Notes under the pieces: generated by a model
Seen by the model: only the letters and a program-made list of their open reading frames with translations
The model's database searches: none
Told to the model about the DNA's origin: nothing
Program-made: the position numbers and the translations under genes
Shown here: positions 1-12,548 of the stretch, piece after piece
Position numbering within the stretch: the first letter of the stretch is position 1
Layout: the number at the start of each line of letters is the position of its first letter
Origin: Blasia pusilla
Lineage: Eukaryota > Marchantiophyta > Marchantiopsida > Blasiales
DNA: 64,000 nucleotides
Reading direction: 5' to 3'
Assembly (NCBI GenBank): GCA_050084515.1
Contig: CM114273.1
Location: 28,210,001 to 28,274,000 of the forward strand

Positions 1-640
1 GCCACTCATACTCATTGTTGGGAAATCAATCTTGGACTTACTATCCATGAATGATAGCTTATGTTCATCACCTAGCCCAACATCTATATGTGTGACATCT
101 TTGACACCTCTAAGACATTCTTTGTCTTCCTGATAAACCCATCACTCATTCATCAAAAATGGGCTCCTCCATTGTAAAGGTAGCACAAAAATGGACAGAC
201 ATGCCCAACGAGTCCCTTTCTCGGCTTTTTTTGGTACCTCGATCGCCCGGGTGGGCTTGGGACACAGGAACACATGCAAGTAGAGATTAAACTTTTGTGC
301 GGACTACAAGGGCTTGCCAAGATTGCATTGAGCCTATAGAGAGGTGCATTGATCGTGCCTAGCCCACAGTAGGCCCTAAGCCCCGCCTCTACAAGCTCAA
401 TACGGGCCTTGAGCTTGCTCTCTACAAGCCTTGGGGGCTTTGTACGGGCCCTAGAGCCCACCCTGTACAGTCTATTGCGGGCCTCTACATGCCTTGGATG
501 GGCCTACTACGAGCCAGTGGGGCCAAGCAGGCTTGATGCGGGCCTCTACGGGCCAAGAGCATGCTATAGAACGGGTGATAGGTCGTTGGACTACGTAGAG
601 GTTGGTCGAGCCCATATCTAGGTTGCGATCACAAGCGCAG
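1..640. other. Intergenic, GC-rich degenerate repeat
   Basis: No gene recognised. From about 300 to 600 the sequence reuses words such as gcgggcctctac and gggcctactac, suggesting a decayed minisatellite. Short open frames on both strands have no recognisable domain and look like by-products of the composition. Confidence 0.4.
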
Positions 641-803
641 GTTGAAAGAAACCGTGCGTATACAAACATGTCTGCGGATGCGAACTTTATCCATGTACAA
701 CCTTGTCATCCATCCTCGTGCTCAATCATCCTATATCATGCTTGGTATTGATTATCCTTCACAAAAGGCATAGTATTTTGAGAAAAAAAAACCCCTCTAT
801 GCA

Positions 804-1058
804 CAAGGTTGCAGATAGAAAAAATTCATGTGTGCATACATGTCCACGTCCGTGGACTTATGTCCGTCCTATGGAAGGACTTATCCATGAGAGGCCCACC
901 TTACTCTTCTTTCTCATCCCCCCCCCCCCCTACTCGCCCCTGCCCTGCCTTCCACCATGAGCTATAAGTGTGGGCCCTACCTCTTGCAATCCATGTCCGT
1001 GGACATATCCAAACTTTTCCTTCCATGGGACGGACTTGTCCATTTTAATACAACCATA
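804..1058 (+). mobile_element. hAT-type MITE, copy a
   Basis: It begins CAAGGTTGCA, ends with a degenerate TACAACCATA, and carries the family's internal words: tgtccgtggac near the left, a CT-rich middle, then gagctataagtgtgggccc and a second ccatgtccgtggacat. Flanks tctatgca and tttgagta are a poor but possible 8 bp duplication. There is no coding capacity, so it would depend on a hAT transposase elsewhere. The same arrangement recurs at 6929-7538, 11109-11300, 19032-19360 and 31294-31604. Confidence 0.65.
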
Positions 1059-2940
1059 TTTGAGTAATACGACCCTCAACACCTCCAAGAAATTGGCTAA
1101 AGCCAAAAAAATTCTACCATCATGAGTCATCATTTGAGATTGTTACCATGGATCCAAGATAGTATCCACTATCGAGTATGATGTTCTCTAAAACTTTGTC
1201 ATAAGCTAGCATCAATTAACAGCTATGATGGTAGAAGGTTTCTCCACCGCCAAATCTATGTTTGTGGACATTTCCAAGTCAAAAAACTCACCTTATTCCT
1301 ATGGATGGACGTTTATATGCATTTTTTTTCTATTTCTAATTTATCTCTTGTGTTTGTGCCTCCCACACACAAACTCATCCAATGCTATCCCTCGTACGAT
1401 TCTATGCCACCTCACCTTGCCCGACCTTGCCCCCTTGCATTGTTCTCTCGGGCCCAAGCTTACCTACCCCCATAATTCCCATCCCATCCCCACCTTGCCT
1501 TATCGTGCCTCACCTCTTCCGTCCTTCTCAACACTCCACCCTATCCTTCCACCTCCTACTCCATGCAACTTTTGCATGGGCAACTTTGGTTCCGCAAGTT
1601 CTCGAGCACAAGGGCAGAATATGACATCCGTGGACTTCTTCAATCATATGCAATGTTATTAAAACACCCAAAATTGTGGAAAATGTGCACACAATACAAC
1701 ACTTGTTATATCTGGAGGTCTAATTTGTCATGACCAAAACTTCATCTGCTACACACTCGTCATAACCCATGTATGAATGTCATCTAACCATGGCATATTC
1801 TCTAGAATGTATGCTAGAGAACATATTTGATTATTTTGCAAGTATTGTAGTACTCATAACATCTCTCAACACATACTCAATCTTGGATTCTATAAACCAA
1901 ACCACCAAATAGCCCAAGAATGAGCCTGGTATGCTCATCCAAAGATCATCATATGAATGATGCCAATCCTATCCAGATCCTGCATATTACTGTAAAGTTT
2001 TGTTATCATGATATAATTTTGATTTCAAAATTTCATCATATGGTTTCAGGAAAGACACACACCTAGTTGTCTTATGTATATTATACGTAACCTTTCCTTT
2101 GTTGAGGTTATAAATAATCTTGTGTGAAATCAAATGCACCATTTTCACAAAAAGCACTTCATTTACAGCGGCCAAGAAACCAAATTTTCTTCCCATATGG
2201 TGAATAGCCACATCCAACTCTCACTTTTTCATTCATCGATAGTGACCAATAACATCATACTAGGGGGGGGAATTTAATAGGTTAGACGGAACTGAATTGA
2301 AAGTAAGATAACCACTTTATTATTAAAAAACCTCAAACGAGGAAAAAGAAAGGTAACACCATCACGAGAAGGGAACGAGGCAAGAAACACAAAAATGATT
2401 GGAGAAAGAAAATGGCAAAAATCCAACGCGAAAACCAACTCAACAAGCTACGTGTAGGGTGATTAGTAGCTTGAAAAAAACAAAGACAAACACTAGTGGT
2501 TGTTCAAATGTGAATGGAAAATGAGATGAAGGGCCATCAACCATTTTGGTTCCGATGTATCAACGCCAAAGATTGCACATGTTATAATGCCATTGAATAC
2601 GTTGTTGAAACATACGTAATGACATCATAAAGAGGATTATAAGAAAAGAAGAATTGATAATTCTCAAGGAAATGATAAGCACATGTTTAAATGAAATATA
2701 AAAAACACATACAAATACCAAAACTTCCGTTGTAAAATAAATAAATTCTCATGTCAATACGTGCAATTCAATACATCAAATCATAACAAGTTTGAATAGT
2801 AACCATCCCATGAACCTACCAGGGACGATCACCTCGGAACATAAAGAAATGAATTAAACAAATAATACTTGCATGCTCATGTTCGAGAACGGGAAGCGAC
2901 GGAGTCGAAATCTAAAATTATAGTACTTGGGATGGTGACG
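1059..2940. other. Intergenic, no gene recognised
   Basis: AT-rich DNA without a supportable gene. Positions 1225-1640 resemble a very degenerate MITE relative (tttgtggacatttccaa, then a C-rich tract). The 145-residue frame at 1225-1662 is proline/leucine-rich, lacks a domain, and follows from the pyrimidine-rich tract. Confidence 0.4.
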
Positions 2941-5160
2941 TCGTGAGAAGGTTCGACCTCAGGGACCACATTCTACCCTCCCTTCGAACTTCGGAACTTC
3001 CGAAGTTCCGAAGGGGTTGAGTTGACGGACGACTTCGAGGGAGAGAGACAGTACAGCCTACAACGTAGAGTAGCGAACAACACGTGGAATTTATCCATCC
3101 AAAAGGGCGGTGGACCGCTGTGACCGAGCCACCAGCAGACTAAGACACCGCTAATGCGAGATCGCATTGCGTTAATCGCGCTCGGCGAGCTTAACTTGCA
3201 GTAATCGTGGGAGAAGCGCACTGTATATTCCCTCCTATTCTTATCACTGTCGCCTCGAATTCTGCGTCCGGCGAAGCTTAGCCAGAATCTCGATTTACCT
3301 TGGACCGAAAGGCGGCCATATCCATTACTAAACTGTCGGGACGTGCCATCTTTGAGGAACCGTCGGACAAAAAGAGTTCACGCCGGATCGTTTCCCCGCA
3401 CGGCAGCTACAGTACGCCCCGCCTGCCCTGCCTACGTCCGAACCACGATTGCTACTCCTATTCACGCGGGAAAGCCACGTGGTTTCTCGACCACCATCTC
3501 TGACTGTTTTGTCCCGCACGACGACGGCGGTGGCTAGAGTTCCGTAGCCCTCCGTTGGTCTATAGACCCAACTATCGCTTTCTTCCGCCGTCGCCCCGCT
3601 GTCCCGTCTCCCCCTGTCGCGCTGGAAACGCGTTCCCCCGGGGGTCTCTCCACTCGTGAACGAGAGACGAAGCGCGTGGGAGTCTTTGGACCCTTCGCAA
3701 CAAACAACAGGGGAATTCTCAGTCGGCTCTTGTGATTCGCGATCCGATAGTTTCCACAAGAGGGACCGCTTCTGTCCATCGGATATTTTTCCTATGGAAA
3801 TCGTCCCCTACGATCTTAGTGTTTCGAGGCTTTCTTTCTCATTGCGGCTCTTCCAAATCTCCTTTTCCAAGCCACTGAAAAAGTCTCCAGACATTCAAAG
3901 CAATAGTCTAGCTACACGTCACTCTCGTGACACTCCCATCCGGTGCTAATTCCTTCTTCCTTTCCCTCTCCCACACACTTATTTTTTTGCCCTTTAGTGT
4001 CCGAGCCCGTCTAGCACCTGGCACGTTCTCCCACCTCATAGCGAGATAACACGTTTGACTGTTCTTCCTCCACCCCCCCGCCATTGCCATAGGTGGACGC
4101 CATGTGTGGCATCCTAGACGGATCCGAAACCAATAGAACAGACTGAAGGAGAACAAGTTGACATAGAGCAATTTCGCGCAGCGTGCCGTTCTGTTGGGAA
4201 TATGCCAATAATAATACGAACGAGAAAGAGGGAATTAGTCGCTGCGGCGAACATGAATGCATGCAGATGCATGAAGTAAGTCCAGTATGCGAACAACACC
4301 TGGACTCTCGGATGGGATGGAAGCTCTGCGTTTCGGGTGCTCGATGATGACCGTTACACTACGCGATGTCGTCGTTCTTACACACGTGATGATCCACCGG
4401 CGCACACTCGGCACTTGACAACGGGAAACAGTGGGCTAGACGCGGTTTCCAGGATCGAATTGTCAACGGCTTTTATGACGACCCTCCTTCCCCTATCCGT
4501 AGTGTCTTTCCTTCGGTCCGCTAGCATGGTACCACGGTACCGCCGTGTACTCTTGATTGGATCGGCAGAATCGTTATTGACTTTCCATACGTACCTTCAT
4601 CCCAACATTTGTTTATTATATTTTATGATTTATCTCCTTAATATCCAGCCAGCTGCCAGCCTCTGTCGGAATCTGATGGAGACTCGGAGTCTCGGAGAGA
4701 GAGCATTCGATCGAAGTAAGGACTCGGGAGCCCTGGAAGTTGGAACTCGACCTATTCCGTTCCCACTTCCGTCGCCGTCCCTCCTCCATCGGATCCCTCC
4801 CTCGGATGAGAGTTTTGGACGAAGGCGAAATGGAAGTCACGCAAATGTACCGGGAAATATGTCACATCAACGTCATCCATGTTCGTGCTGTAAGCGAAAG
4901 CGGCGGTGTGAAAGCGGTTGATTCTCGGTGGTCATTTGCGTCCGCTTTCCATCCGCAAACCACCTGTCTTCAATTTTCCAAAAATAAATCTCTCGTACCA
5001 CTTGTTTATAGTGTACTTTCAAACATGGACGCTCATTCTCTTTACTTCGTCCATACATACTTTGCATGTTTGGGTAAATCAAACGCTCGAGAAACAATCT
5101 CAGTTCGATTTTGGATGTCTCCACATATCCATATTTTGCGATATGGTGCACAAGTCACAT
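2941..5160. other. CpG-rich low-copy stretch without recognised gene
   Basis: Base use changes sharply: CpG is frequent (for example around 3300-3780 and 4340-4560), unlike the CpG-poor transposon remains on both sides. In plants that contrast usually marks DNA that escaped methylation-driven decay, such as promoters, exons or recent insertions. Open frames up to 194 codons (4337-4921, plus) show no domain. It may be a promoter/5' region or first exon of a host gene. Confidence 0.35.
2989..3013. repeat. 25 bp palindrome
   Basis: Perfect 12 bp arms (cttcggaacttc and gaagttccgaag) with a 1-base centre, at the left edge of the CpG-rich stretch. GAA/TTC units alternate every 4 bases, unlike the 5-base spacing of a heat-shock element. 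Confidence 0.7.
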
Positions 5161-6396
5161 AAGGCGTCTCATTTATAGGATTACATTTTTTTATGTCCTT
5201 CAAACGTGTGGTCATAAGATATTTTATGACCACATTTCTACGTGAGGAAGCTCGATATTATTAGATTCCATGATTTCCAGGGCGTGTGAGTTACATAGAC
5301 TAACAATAGACTTGGACGTCTAGCCATAAGAGTTAAGTTGAGCGTCCACCTCCGATGGCACCCGGCACCGACGAATGGAATTTGGCCACATACAAAATGG
5401 TCGGATAAGGGTGTCCGACCCTACGGACTATTTCTTAGACACCCTATTCTCTCATGGAAAACAAGTTAACAACCATTCACAAGAACTAGTTTGGCCCCTG
5501 GTGAGGGAAGGTGGAAGAAATGATAAGGAGAATAGGATAGATAGTCTCCATATTAATGGACAAAAATTTAGCACGATACATATAACATGGTTTTAAGAAC
5601 CATGTTAGGAGATGTGGTCCTATTTTGAAGAAGTAGTGTGCCCATCACCTTGTCCAAAAAAAGGGTAGAAAATGAAAAGCTTCAATATTAAGGGGCCAAA
5701 ATTTAGCAAGATACATATGACATGATTTTAAGAAGCATGTAAGGAGATGTGATTATGGCTTGAGGTATTGTGCCAAACACATAGTTTGATAAAAGTGTAG
5801 AGAATGAAAATCCATCTGACAAAGGAACTAACCATCGGAGGTCTATATTTGTTTTACCTTCCAAAGTTTGGATACTTTGCGTCCGCTTGTACTCGGTGGT
5901 GTGCCCATGCAATGAATCATTTTTAAAAAGTCCCAACTTTCTTTCTTTACATCTCTATGATGTTTTTTTCTTTTTCTTTTTGACCTCTTCACTAGAATAT
6001 CCCATCTATTCATTTCAATAAATAAAGAAGCTCCAATCCTTCACCCCTTCATCTTACTTATTTTATGCTAATAAAAAACTTTACCCTAGAAAATTTTGCT
6101 TCCCTCCCTTAATCTCTCACGTATAAATCTCTCTTCAACTTAATTAAAAAATAACCCCCAAACCCTCATATTCCATGCTCCCCTTTCTTGTTTTGGACAA
6201 AGAAGATAAATAAAAATCCCCCCTACACCCTATTTAAAATTCCCCAATCTCCTTATTTTTTTAATTCGCTTTCCTCTACCTTTTTAAATCCTTCTACATA
6301 TGTATGAGTTTACCTATATAATTTTACATTAATATAAATTTTATATTTAAATATCTATGATAAGTGTTATGCATGGAATAGACTTCTTGCTACTAG
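5161..6396. other. AT-rich intergenic DNA
   Basis: No gene recognised. The pyrimidine-rich text at 5990-6300 resembles stretches at 19920-20100 and 56460-56640, so it may be part of a dispersed non-coding repeat. Confidence 0.35.
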
Positions 6397-6398
6397 TT

Positions 6399-6432
<34 letters not shown>

Positions 6433-6463
6433 GTATTAGTATTAGTATTAGTATTATTATTAT
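6397..6463. repeat. ATT/TAGTAT microsatellite
   Basis: About 67 bp of ATT trinucleotides with interspersed ATTAGT hexamers. Confidence 0.9.
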
Positions 6464-6928
6464 CAAGCATTTGAAGAGTACAAATCAATAACTTATCCTC
6501 TAATAATTTTCTATATATATTTCAAAGACCCCACTTGGTTAGGAGATCAGGAAAAGGGGAATCCACTAAAATCTAACTTCACCAACATTAGAATCGATAT
6601 CAATGAAAGCTAAAGAAACATGCCTACCAACAAGAGAGCATGTAAAAGTGAATTCTCCCACAACTTGAGCCCACCATAAAAGCCTATTGGCTTGGGCATA
6701 TTTCAAAGCAATGGAGATTGGTTATCTACAATGTAGGAGTACATTAGCTAAAGACAATCCATTCCTTGAGTGAAGGAGATGGGCATACTCAATAAGGAGA
6801 GCATCCAGCCTCTTGCCCATGGATCCATACATCTCAACAGATAGAAAGATGAAACGATGTTCTTCGTGAAGATGTCTATAAAGTCGATTGTTTTCTCGCT
6901 ACTACCTTTGCCATCGTCACTCCTTATA

Positions 6929-7538
6929 CATGGTTGCACAAAAAATGGACATGCATTGCAAAAGGTGGGACCCACATTTATAGTTCATGATGGAAGGTAG
7001 GTCAGGGGCGCGTGGGGCAATAAGGGGCAGAAAGTGGGGGTGGAGGGATGAAGAAATGAGAAAGTATGAAACACATGAGCAAATAGGGGGGACGAGAAAC
7101 AAGGTTACATTTAGACAAAGTCCGTGTCCGCAGATATGTTCATGTTCGTGGATTTAGTTCGTATGGAAGGACTTGTCCATGTGGGCCCCACCTTCCCCTT
7201 CTTTCTCATTCCCCCCACTTGTCTATATGTTCCATACTTTCCCGTTCCTTCCTCCTTCCACCCCAACGTCCTTCCCCCTTATTGCCCCACTCGCCCTTGC
7301 CATGTCTTCAATCATAAACTATAAGTGTGGGCCCCATCTTTGCAATCCATGTTCGTGGATATATCCAAACTTGTTTGTCCATGTCCGTCTTAGGGACAGA
7401 CTCTGTTTTTATGCAACCATGCATTGAGAAAGAAAGGGAAGGTGGGGTGCCACATGGACAAGTCCTTCCATAGGACGGATGTAAGTCCATAGATATGGAC
7501 ATGTCCACGGACACGAACTTTGTCCATATGCAACCTTG
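6929..7538 (-). mobile_element. hAT-type MITE, copy b (outer, split)
   Basis: Minus-oriented copy. It starts CATGGTTGCA, ends TGCAACCTTG, and is flanked by tccttata on the left and tctttata on the right, a 7/8 match differing by one C/T transition. That fits an 8 bp target-site duplication of the hAT superfamily. A second family member (7100-7421) interrupts it, accounting for its 610 bp length against about 320 bp for an uninterrupted copy. Confidence 0.75.
7100..7421 (+). mobile_element. hAT-type MITE, copy b2, nested in copy b
   Basis: A full-length 322 bp copy, from CAAGGTTACA to TGCAACCATG, opposite in orientation to its host copy. Flanks (acgagaaa, and ttgagaaa two bases beyond the right end) are roughly repeated. 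Internal words tgtccgtgtccgcagatatg and tccatgttcgtggatata match the family. Confidence 0.75.
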
Positions 7539-7546
7539 TCTTTATA

Positions 7547-10500
7547 GAAATCTCCCCTTGTGCTTCCATAAGTGCCCAAACTAATCTCTTATGCAAAATA
7601 AGAGTATAAGTTTTTTTTCAAATTGACCAAAAAAAACCTTTATTACTTTTAATTCTTATTATGTTAAAGATAGTAATCTTTTAAATTTTTCAAATTGAAT
7701 TTCTTACACACAATAGGATGGAGGTTTTATTTGATTAGCTATAATTACATTTTCATAATTTGAGATTCTACTAGTAATATACTTCTATTTTTTCTTTAAA
7801 TATTTTTAAATATGAAATTTTGATCATTGAATTATAAATATAGGAGGATAAGAGAGAAAGTGATAGAGACTCAGCAAGCAAAGGATTACTCATAAGGAAA
7901 CATTTTCTATGTTAAATTCTCAATAAGAGGGGGAAAGAGAACTAAGGAAGAACTTTTCAATATGGTATGGAGAGAGAGGAATTGATAAATTGTCCTCCAA
8001 GAGAAAACTCAAATTATTTTTAAAGAGGTGTTTGCTTTTTCAATGAGGAAAAGGAACAAATAAAATGATGATGATAAAATTTCAACAATAAAAGGCTTCA
8101 TAAGGAAAAAAAATTAAGATGTTAAATTTACATTTAAATAAGGGAGAAGAGATAGGAAAACAATTTTCAATGAAACGAGATAAGGGAATAAAAGTAAATT
8201 AAAGAGGAAAAAAGTACAAATCTTCTCCTTCCCTCTCTAAAGAATCTTCTTTGTTCATTATTTGTTCATCATTTTCATCTCGATATGAAAGAATGGAGAG
8301 TAGAGAGAGGGAAAAATTCCAATCCTGCCTAAAAGGGGTGGAAATGTTTGTATGCTCACACACATATATATGCACATAATTTCCTCTTTACATTTGTCGC
8401 AATTCCTATTCTTATAGCAAAAAATCCAAATTATACCTCATGATTACGCCAAGTCCTAACTAACATGTCCCAATTTGTTCATAAATTGTCTTAAAACTCC
8501 CCTAACTCTTAATAAGTTTTGACTTTAGAATGTCAACTTCAATTTTATTATGCATCTTTTGAACCATCCAATTACAAAGCAAGAGCTATCAAAGATCATT
8601 GCCCAGTCACTCATGGTTACCTTCCACATGTGTTTTGTGTCTCAATGGCAAAAAGGGAAATATGGGGTTTGTCTAATTTTTTTAAATGTAATCTATGCCA
8701 TTTTGAGAGGACTTCCTCTCACATAGGGACACCAAAAATAGTGATACATGTTACCGGCATACCCTACTATTCTTACACATGCCTTATTTTCCATAGCTTT
8801 GGGGTTTTCAAAATATGTATTAAAGAGTGCACTCCGGACTTTGGAGTGGGGTTCCAATCCACTCGAGTGGTTACTTTCTAAATCGGATTTTTAGTGAGTA
8901 AGCAAGTTTAGGGAGGTCAGAATATTGCTAAGTAAGCATGGTCAATTTTCTCACTATTTAAATGAGACTCCACAAAGATTTACCTCAAGAAGATGGGTTG
9001 CATGTGGAGGCATTACAACTAAGTGGTGACTTTAGTAAGGAGCTAAAAGGAGCCTAAGCATACAAAGTCTCAAGCAAAAAAATAGTGAGTCTCAAAATAT
9101 ACAATGAGAAGGATGAACTTTTTTGGTCCTTTATTGATTTCCAACTAGAGCCTCTACAATATTCACATATATTATTGAGTCTCTACAATATCTATCTCCA
9201 AAATAGAGCATTGTAAAATAGAGCTCATAAATTTGATACAAGTTTATTTTTCCTATATGTAGATCAATACAACTACACATATGCCCAAAGTGCCCATCTA
9301 CTCCTTAATAAGCCTTTGTCTTACTTCATCGGTTGCAATAGATTGATTCCTCTCGATGCAGAACAATATGCTATACTTGAGATAGCACAAACACAAAAAA
9401 ATTATTATCTTATGTGCAAAACGCTTGTCTTATACATATCTTATAACATTTTATTTAGAAGCTCACAATTATTAGGAGGAAAACTAACAAATCAACACAA
9501 GGCGAAAACCCAATGAAAATGGCTATTAGATTTTTAGATTCATCACAAAAAGTACTATGGAGTCAAATCTCCACTCGTGATTATAGCTATAAGAGAACCC
9601 AAAAATTTGAATTTGTCATCACACTGTAGTGGACCTACAAGCCTGCAATATTGTGAACGATCTAGAAAAGAAGCTCAATATTCAATCGAGAATCCGTGTC
9701 GACCAAGCATCCAAAGTGATCCATGATGCACGCAACATCCAAACCATATCAAGTCTCCAATAGAACGAAAGAGGAAGTAGCAAGGGAGGTTTAGTAGAAG
9801 TGAAGAGAAACATCTAAAGAAGTATTATCTCCAACTAGGAGATGGAGCACCAAAATCCATTGCAAAATTAATGTGTATGGCCTTTGGAAGTCATGCCAAA
9901 GAGATTTGCAGACGTTACATTATCATAGAGCGATGAGAAGAGTTGATTAGGGGCAAGGTTGGATCTGGATCAAAGAACTTTGTTACAATCGGGTCGCTCC
10001 AAAGGATTAAACAAGCAAGGTGCCCATGGGTAACTCCTCAAAGAACCCCACTATCTCTTAGGAAAATTGCGGAGCGAGGAGAAAACCTATTCTAAAAAAG
10101 GGAAAAATGAAAGGAAAGGCAAGGACGGGAAAAAGTGAAGAATATCAAGCGAGAGCAGATGAAATAGTAAGGAATGATTGCTCAAATGGGAGCAAGAACA
10201 AAATAACCAGTAAGGAGCACGGAAGCAAGATCAGAAAATAAATTGCAACTTGCAAGAGGAGCAGGAATAATCAAGGCAAAAATCAAGGTAGAGATGAGGC
10301 CTTTAAGGCAATAACGACTGTTGAGCAAGAGTAAGAGTGGAATGACAATTAAGAAGCGTGGGATCAAGTGGTGAAGAAACATTATGACCAAGGTGGAATA
10401 TGGGGTAGGATAGAGGCGACACGACTTTATTTGGAGTTATTTTGCAAGTGCACAGAGCCACACAACAACAACTCTATAGTCACATCACAATCGAACTATA

Positions 10501-11100
10501 ATCGCAAGCTTGCAATTTTCACGAATGCAAGACACTTGCACAACTGCAATTCCAAGCCGCACTTTGCAACTAAGGTACGACTTTTAAGTGTTGTTTAATT
10601 ACACTTGCAACATAGTCACATGATCATCGCAACTAGCCGCAACATAGTCAAAGATAAGCCGCATGACATGTGTCTTGCACTTGCAATATAGTTGCAAATT
10701 TGCGATTGTGTTGCAATTGTCACTTGCATAGCAGTCGAAAACTAATAAATTTTCAAATTTGTTTAATTTGTTTAAAAATTTTTAAAATATTGGAAAATAG
10801 AATTCACATTTTACATCCATATTTGAAGAATCCCAAAATTTTCCAAAATCTATGTATACACAAAATCTTTCCAAAAATATACAAGAGATCTTAGTAATCC
10901 ATGAGGGAAATCGACTTACTATCTACGTTGAGGTTGTACGTCTAACTTGCCATACCCACGAGGCTATATTGGACTTGTAGAAGATCCCACACAATTACAA
11001 GTGTTTGCAAGCATCATTAAAGCATCATACAAGCATAGGGCAGCCCACAAGTAGGATCCCCACTAATTGGCCTATAACAAGAAATCTAGTGACCGTACAT
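7547..11100. other. AT-rich DNA without recognised gene
   Basis: Unassigned degenerate DNA. A frame on the plus strand at 9780-10170 reads through recognisable codons with several stops but has no domain I can name. From 10440 to 10760 the words TTGCAA, GCCGCAA and TAGTCGC are dense, and similar words recur in the opposite orientation at 11590-11830, perhaps an old inverted pair. Confidence 0.3.
8519..8881 (+). other. Unrecognised 120-codon open frame
   Basis: An uninterrupted frame in an AT-rich region. It contains FFKCNLCHFERTSS, a CxxC pair in a context loosely like the BED-type finger that starts many plant hAT transposases, but the histidines are not positioned convincingly. No neighbouring transposase is seen. 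Probably a remnant or chance. Confidence 0.15.
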
Positions 11101-11108
11101 GCTACGAA

Positions 11109-11300
11109 CATGGTTGCGCAAAAACACACGAGTGTGTCCCTACGACAAACAAGTTTGGACATGTCCACGGACATGGATTGCAAAAGGTGGGACCCATACT
11201 TGTAGTTCATTGTGGAAGTTAATGCAAGGGTTGGCGAGACAATAAATGGGGAGGGAGAAGAGGTGGGAGGAGGGAGAAACGAGAAAGTGTGGACCACGAA
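11109..11300 (-). mobile_element. hAT-type MITE, copy c, truncated
   Basis: Starts CATGGTTGCG and contains tggacatgtccacggacatg, gggacccatacttgtagttc and the purine-rich middle. The other terminal repeat is missing, so the copy is cut around 11300. Confidence 0.65.
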
Positions 11301-11970
11301 GGCAAGTGGCTACCAACCAACCATTCATTATGGCCTGATTGATCTAAGTGCATTGTTACATCTGGACCTTGCATTTGTTGCTTAATTTAGTCTCTTAATT
11401 CAACCATTCATTAAAGACCATTGGATCTTTGTTCTCAAGATTGAGCCTTTTTTACAAATCATTGGATCTAGGTTTTCTAGATCTGACCATCTAGCCTACC
11501 ACCATAAAAGTTTCTTTGGCCTCAAGCCCCAACAAATATATTGTACTACAATGGATTTCCTATTGGTTGTGGCTATCTTGCGAGTCAAAATTTCAAATTT
11601 GCGCTCTTAAAATTTTTTTATGACTATAATTTGGGAGTGCACCATTACATTGTTGTCTTGCAAATACTATACGACTATTTCCGCAATTGCGACTATGGTC
11701 TTGATTACGACTTTCCAAAATCATACATTTTTGTGAGTTTTTGTAGCCGCAAGAAAGTTGCATAACAACCGAAAAATATCGTACAATTTTTAATGGCAAC
11801 ATAATTGCAAAGTGCAAATCTATTGATTTTCAAATTAAATATTATAGGGTGAGGCACAAAGAACAAAACATACTATTCGTATTAAGAGTTTTTCACTTCA
11901 AAACAAAAAATAAGGGTTTACCAAATCTATATCATAATTGGCGAACCCATAATACCATATGTATAATACG
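11301..11970. other. Intergenic, no gene recognised
   Basis: AT-rich sequence with TTGCAA/CGCAA-rich text from 11590 to 11830. No supportable gene. Confidence 0.35.
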
Positions 11971-11974
11971 ACAA

Positions 11975-12128
11975 GATAGTGAGATGTCGTGTGCATACAC
12001 ATCGCTACACAACCCACATCGCTGGTCACATCTACATACCACAAAACATCGATCTTCCCCAACATACATGTAGACCCACACATAAAGAAACATACTCACG
12101 CATATACACTGGGACCCCACAACAAAAT
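11975..12128 (-). mobile_element. LTR fragment, A2 subfamily
   Basis: Read on the minus strand it begins TGTGGGGTCCCAGTGTATA and continues through the same words as the first ~150 bases of the LTR at 29533, including gtagcgatgtgtatgcacacg. It is cut where the A2 LTR would continue, so it is the 5' part of an LTR. Confidence 0.7.
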
Positions 12129-12179
12129 CAAGAGTAGTAAAAATGCCTCACCCAGATTGGGTCCAGAGTATATAACCCC

Positions 12180-12548
12180 TCATCTAGAAACCATCCTTAA
12201 AGCCTCTTGGAAATGAGGATTCTTCGCAAAGTTTAATGACCATCCAGATTTTATAGAGTCAAGCGCAAGCTTTCGAAGCATATCTTCATGATTTTGATTT
12301 TTGCATAATAAAGCCAATGCACCTCTCCCTGAAACCAAATTAGAGTCCATCATCTCTTCTGCTAACACTAAGTTTCTTACTAACACTAAGTTTCTTGGTA
12401 TGTTCTTTGAGAATAACTCTAGAGTGGTGTTAACCAAATGGTTGGCTCTAGGACTTGCCAAGGACATACTATGAGTGCTACAATCAATGATTGGAATACA
12501 ATCTAGTCTCATTGGAGCCTCATGTATGGGACCCATAGATGTACGCAA
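12180..12548 (-). pseudogene. Unknown protein remnant (122 codons)
   Basis: A 122-codon frame beside an LTR fragment. It is leucine-rich and helical in character (GRGALALLCKNQ, DMLRKLALDSIK), vaguely like an armadillo/HEAT-type repeat protein, but I cannot assign a family. Upstream on the same strand (12560-13010) broken frames continue with similar composition (RRIILFAIGTILELEAHIQK), suggesting a longer decayed coding region. Residues NLVLVRNLVLAEE reflect a direct 15-base duplication. It could be a captured host gene fragment or retroelement sequence. Confidence 0.3.

Noticed and set aside
2989-3013. Heat-shock element
   Set aside because: GAA and TTC units alternate every 4 bases, not every 5 as in heat-shock elements.
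4337-4921. 194-codon open frame as a gene
   Set aside because: No recognisable domain, and overlapping frames on both strands are equally open; composition explains it.
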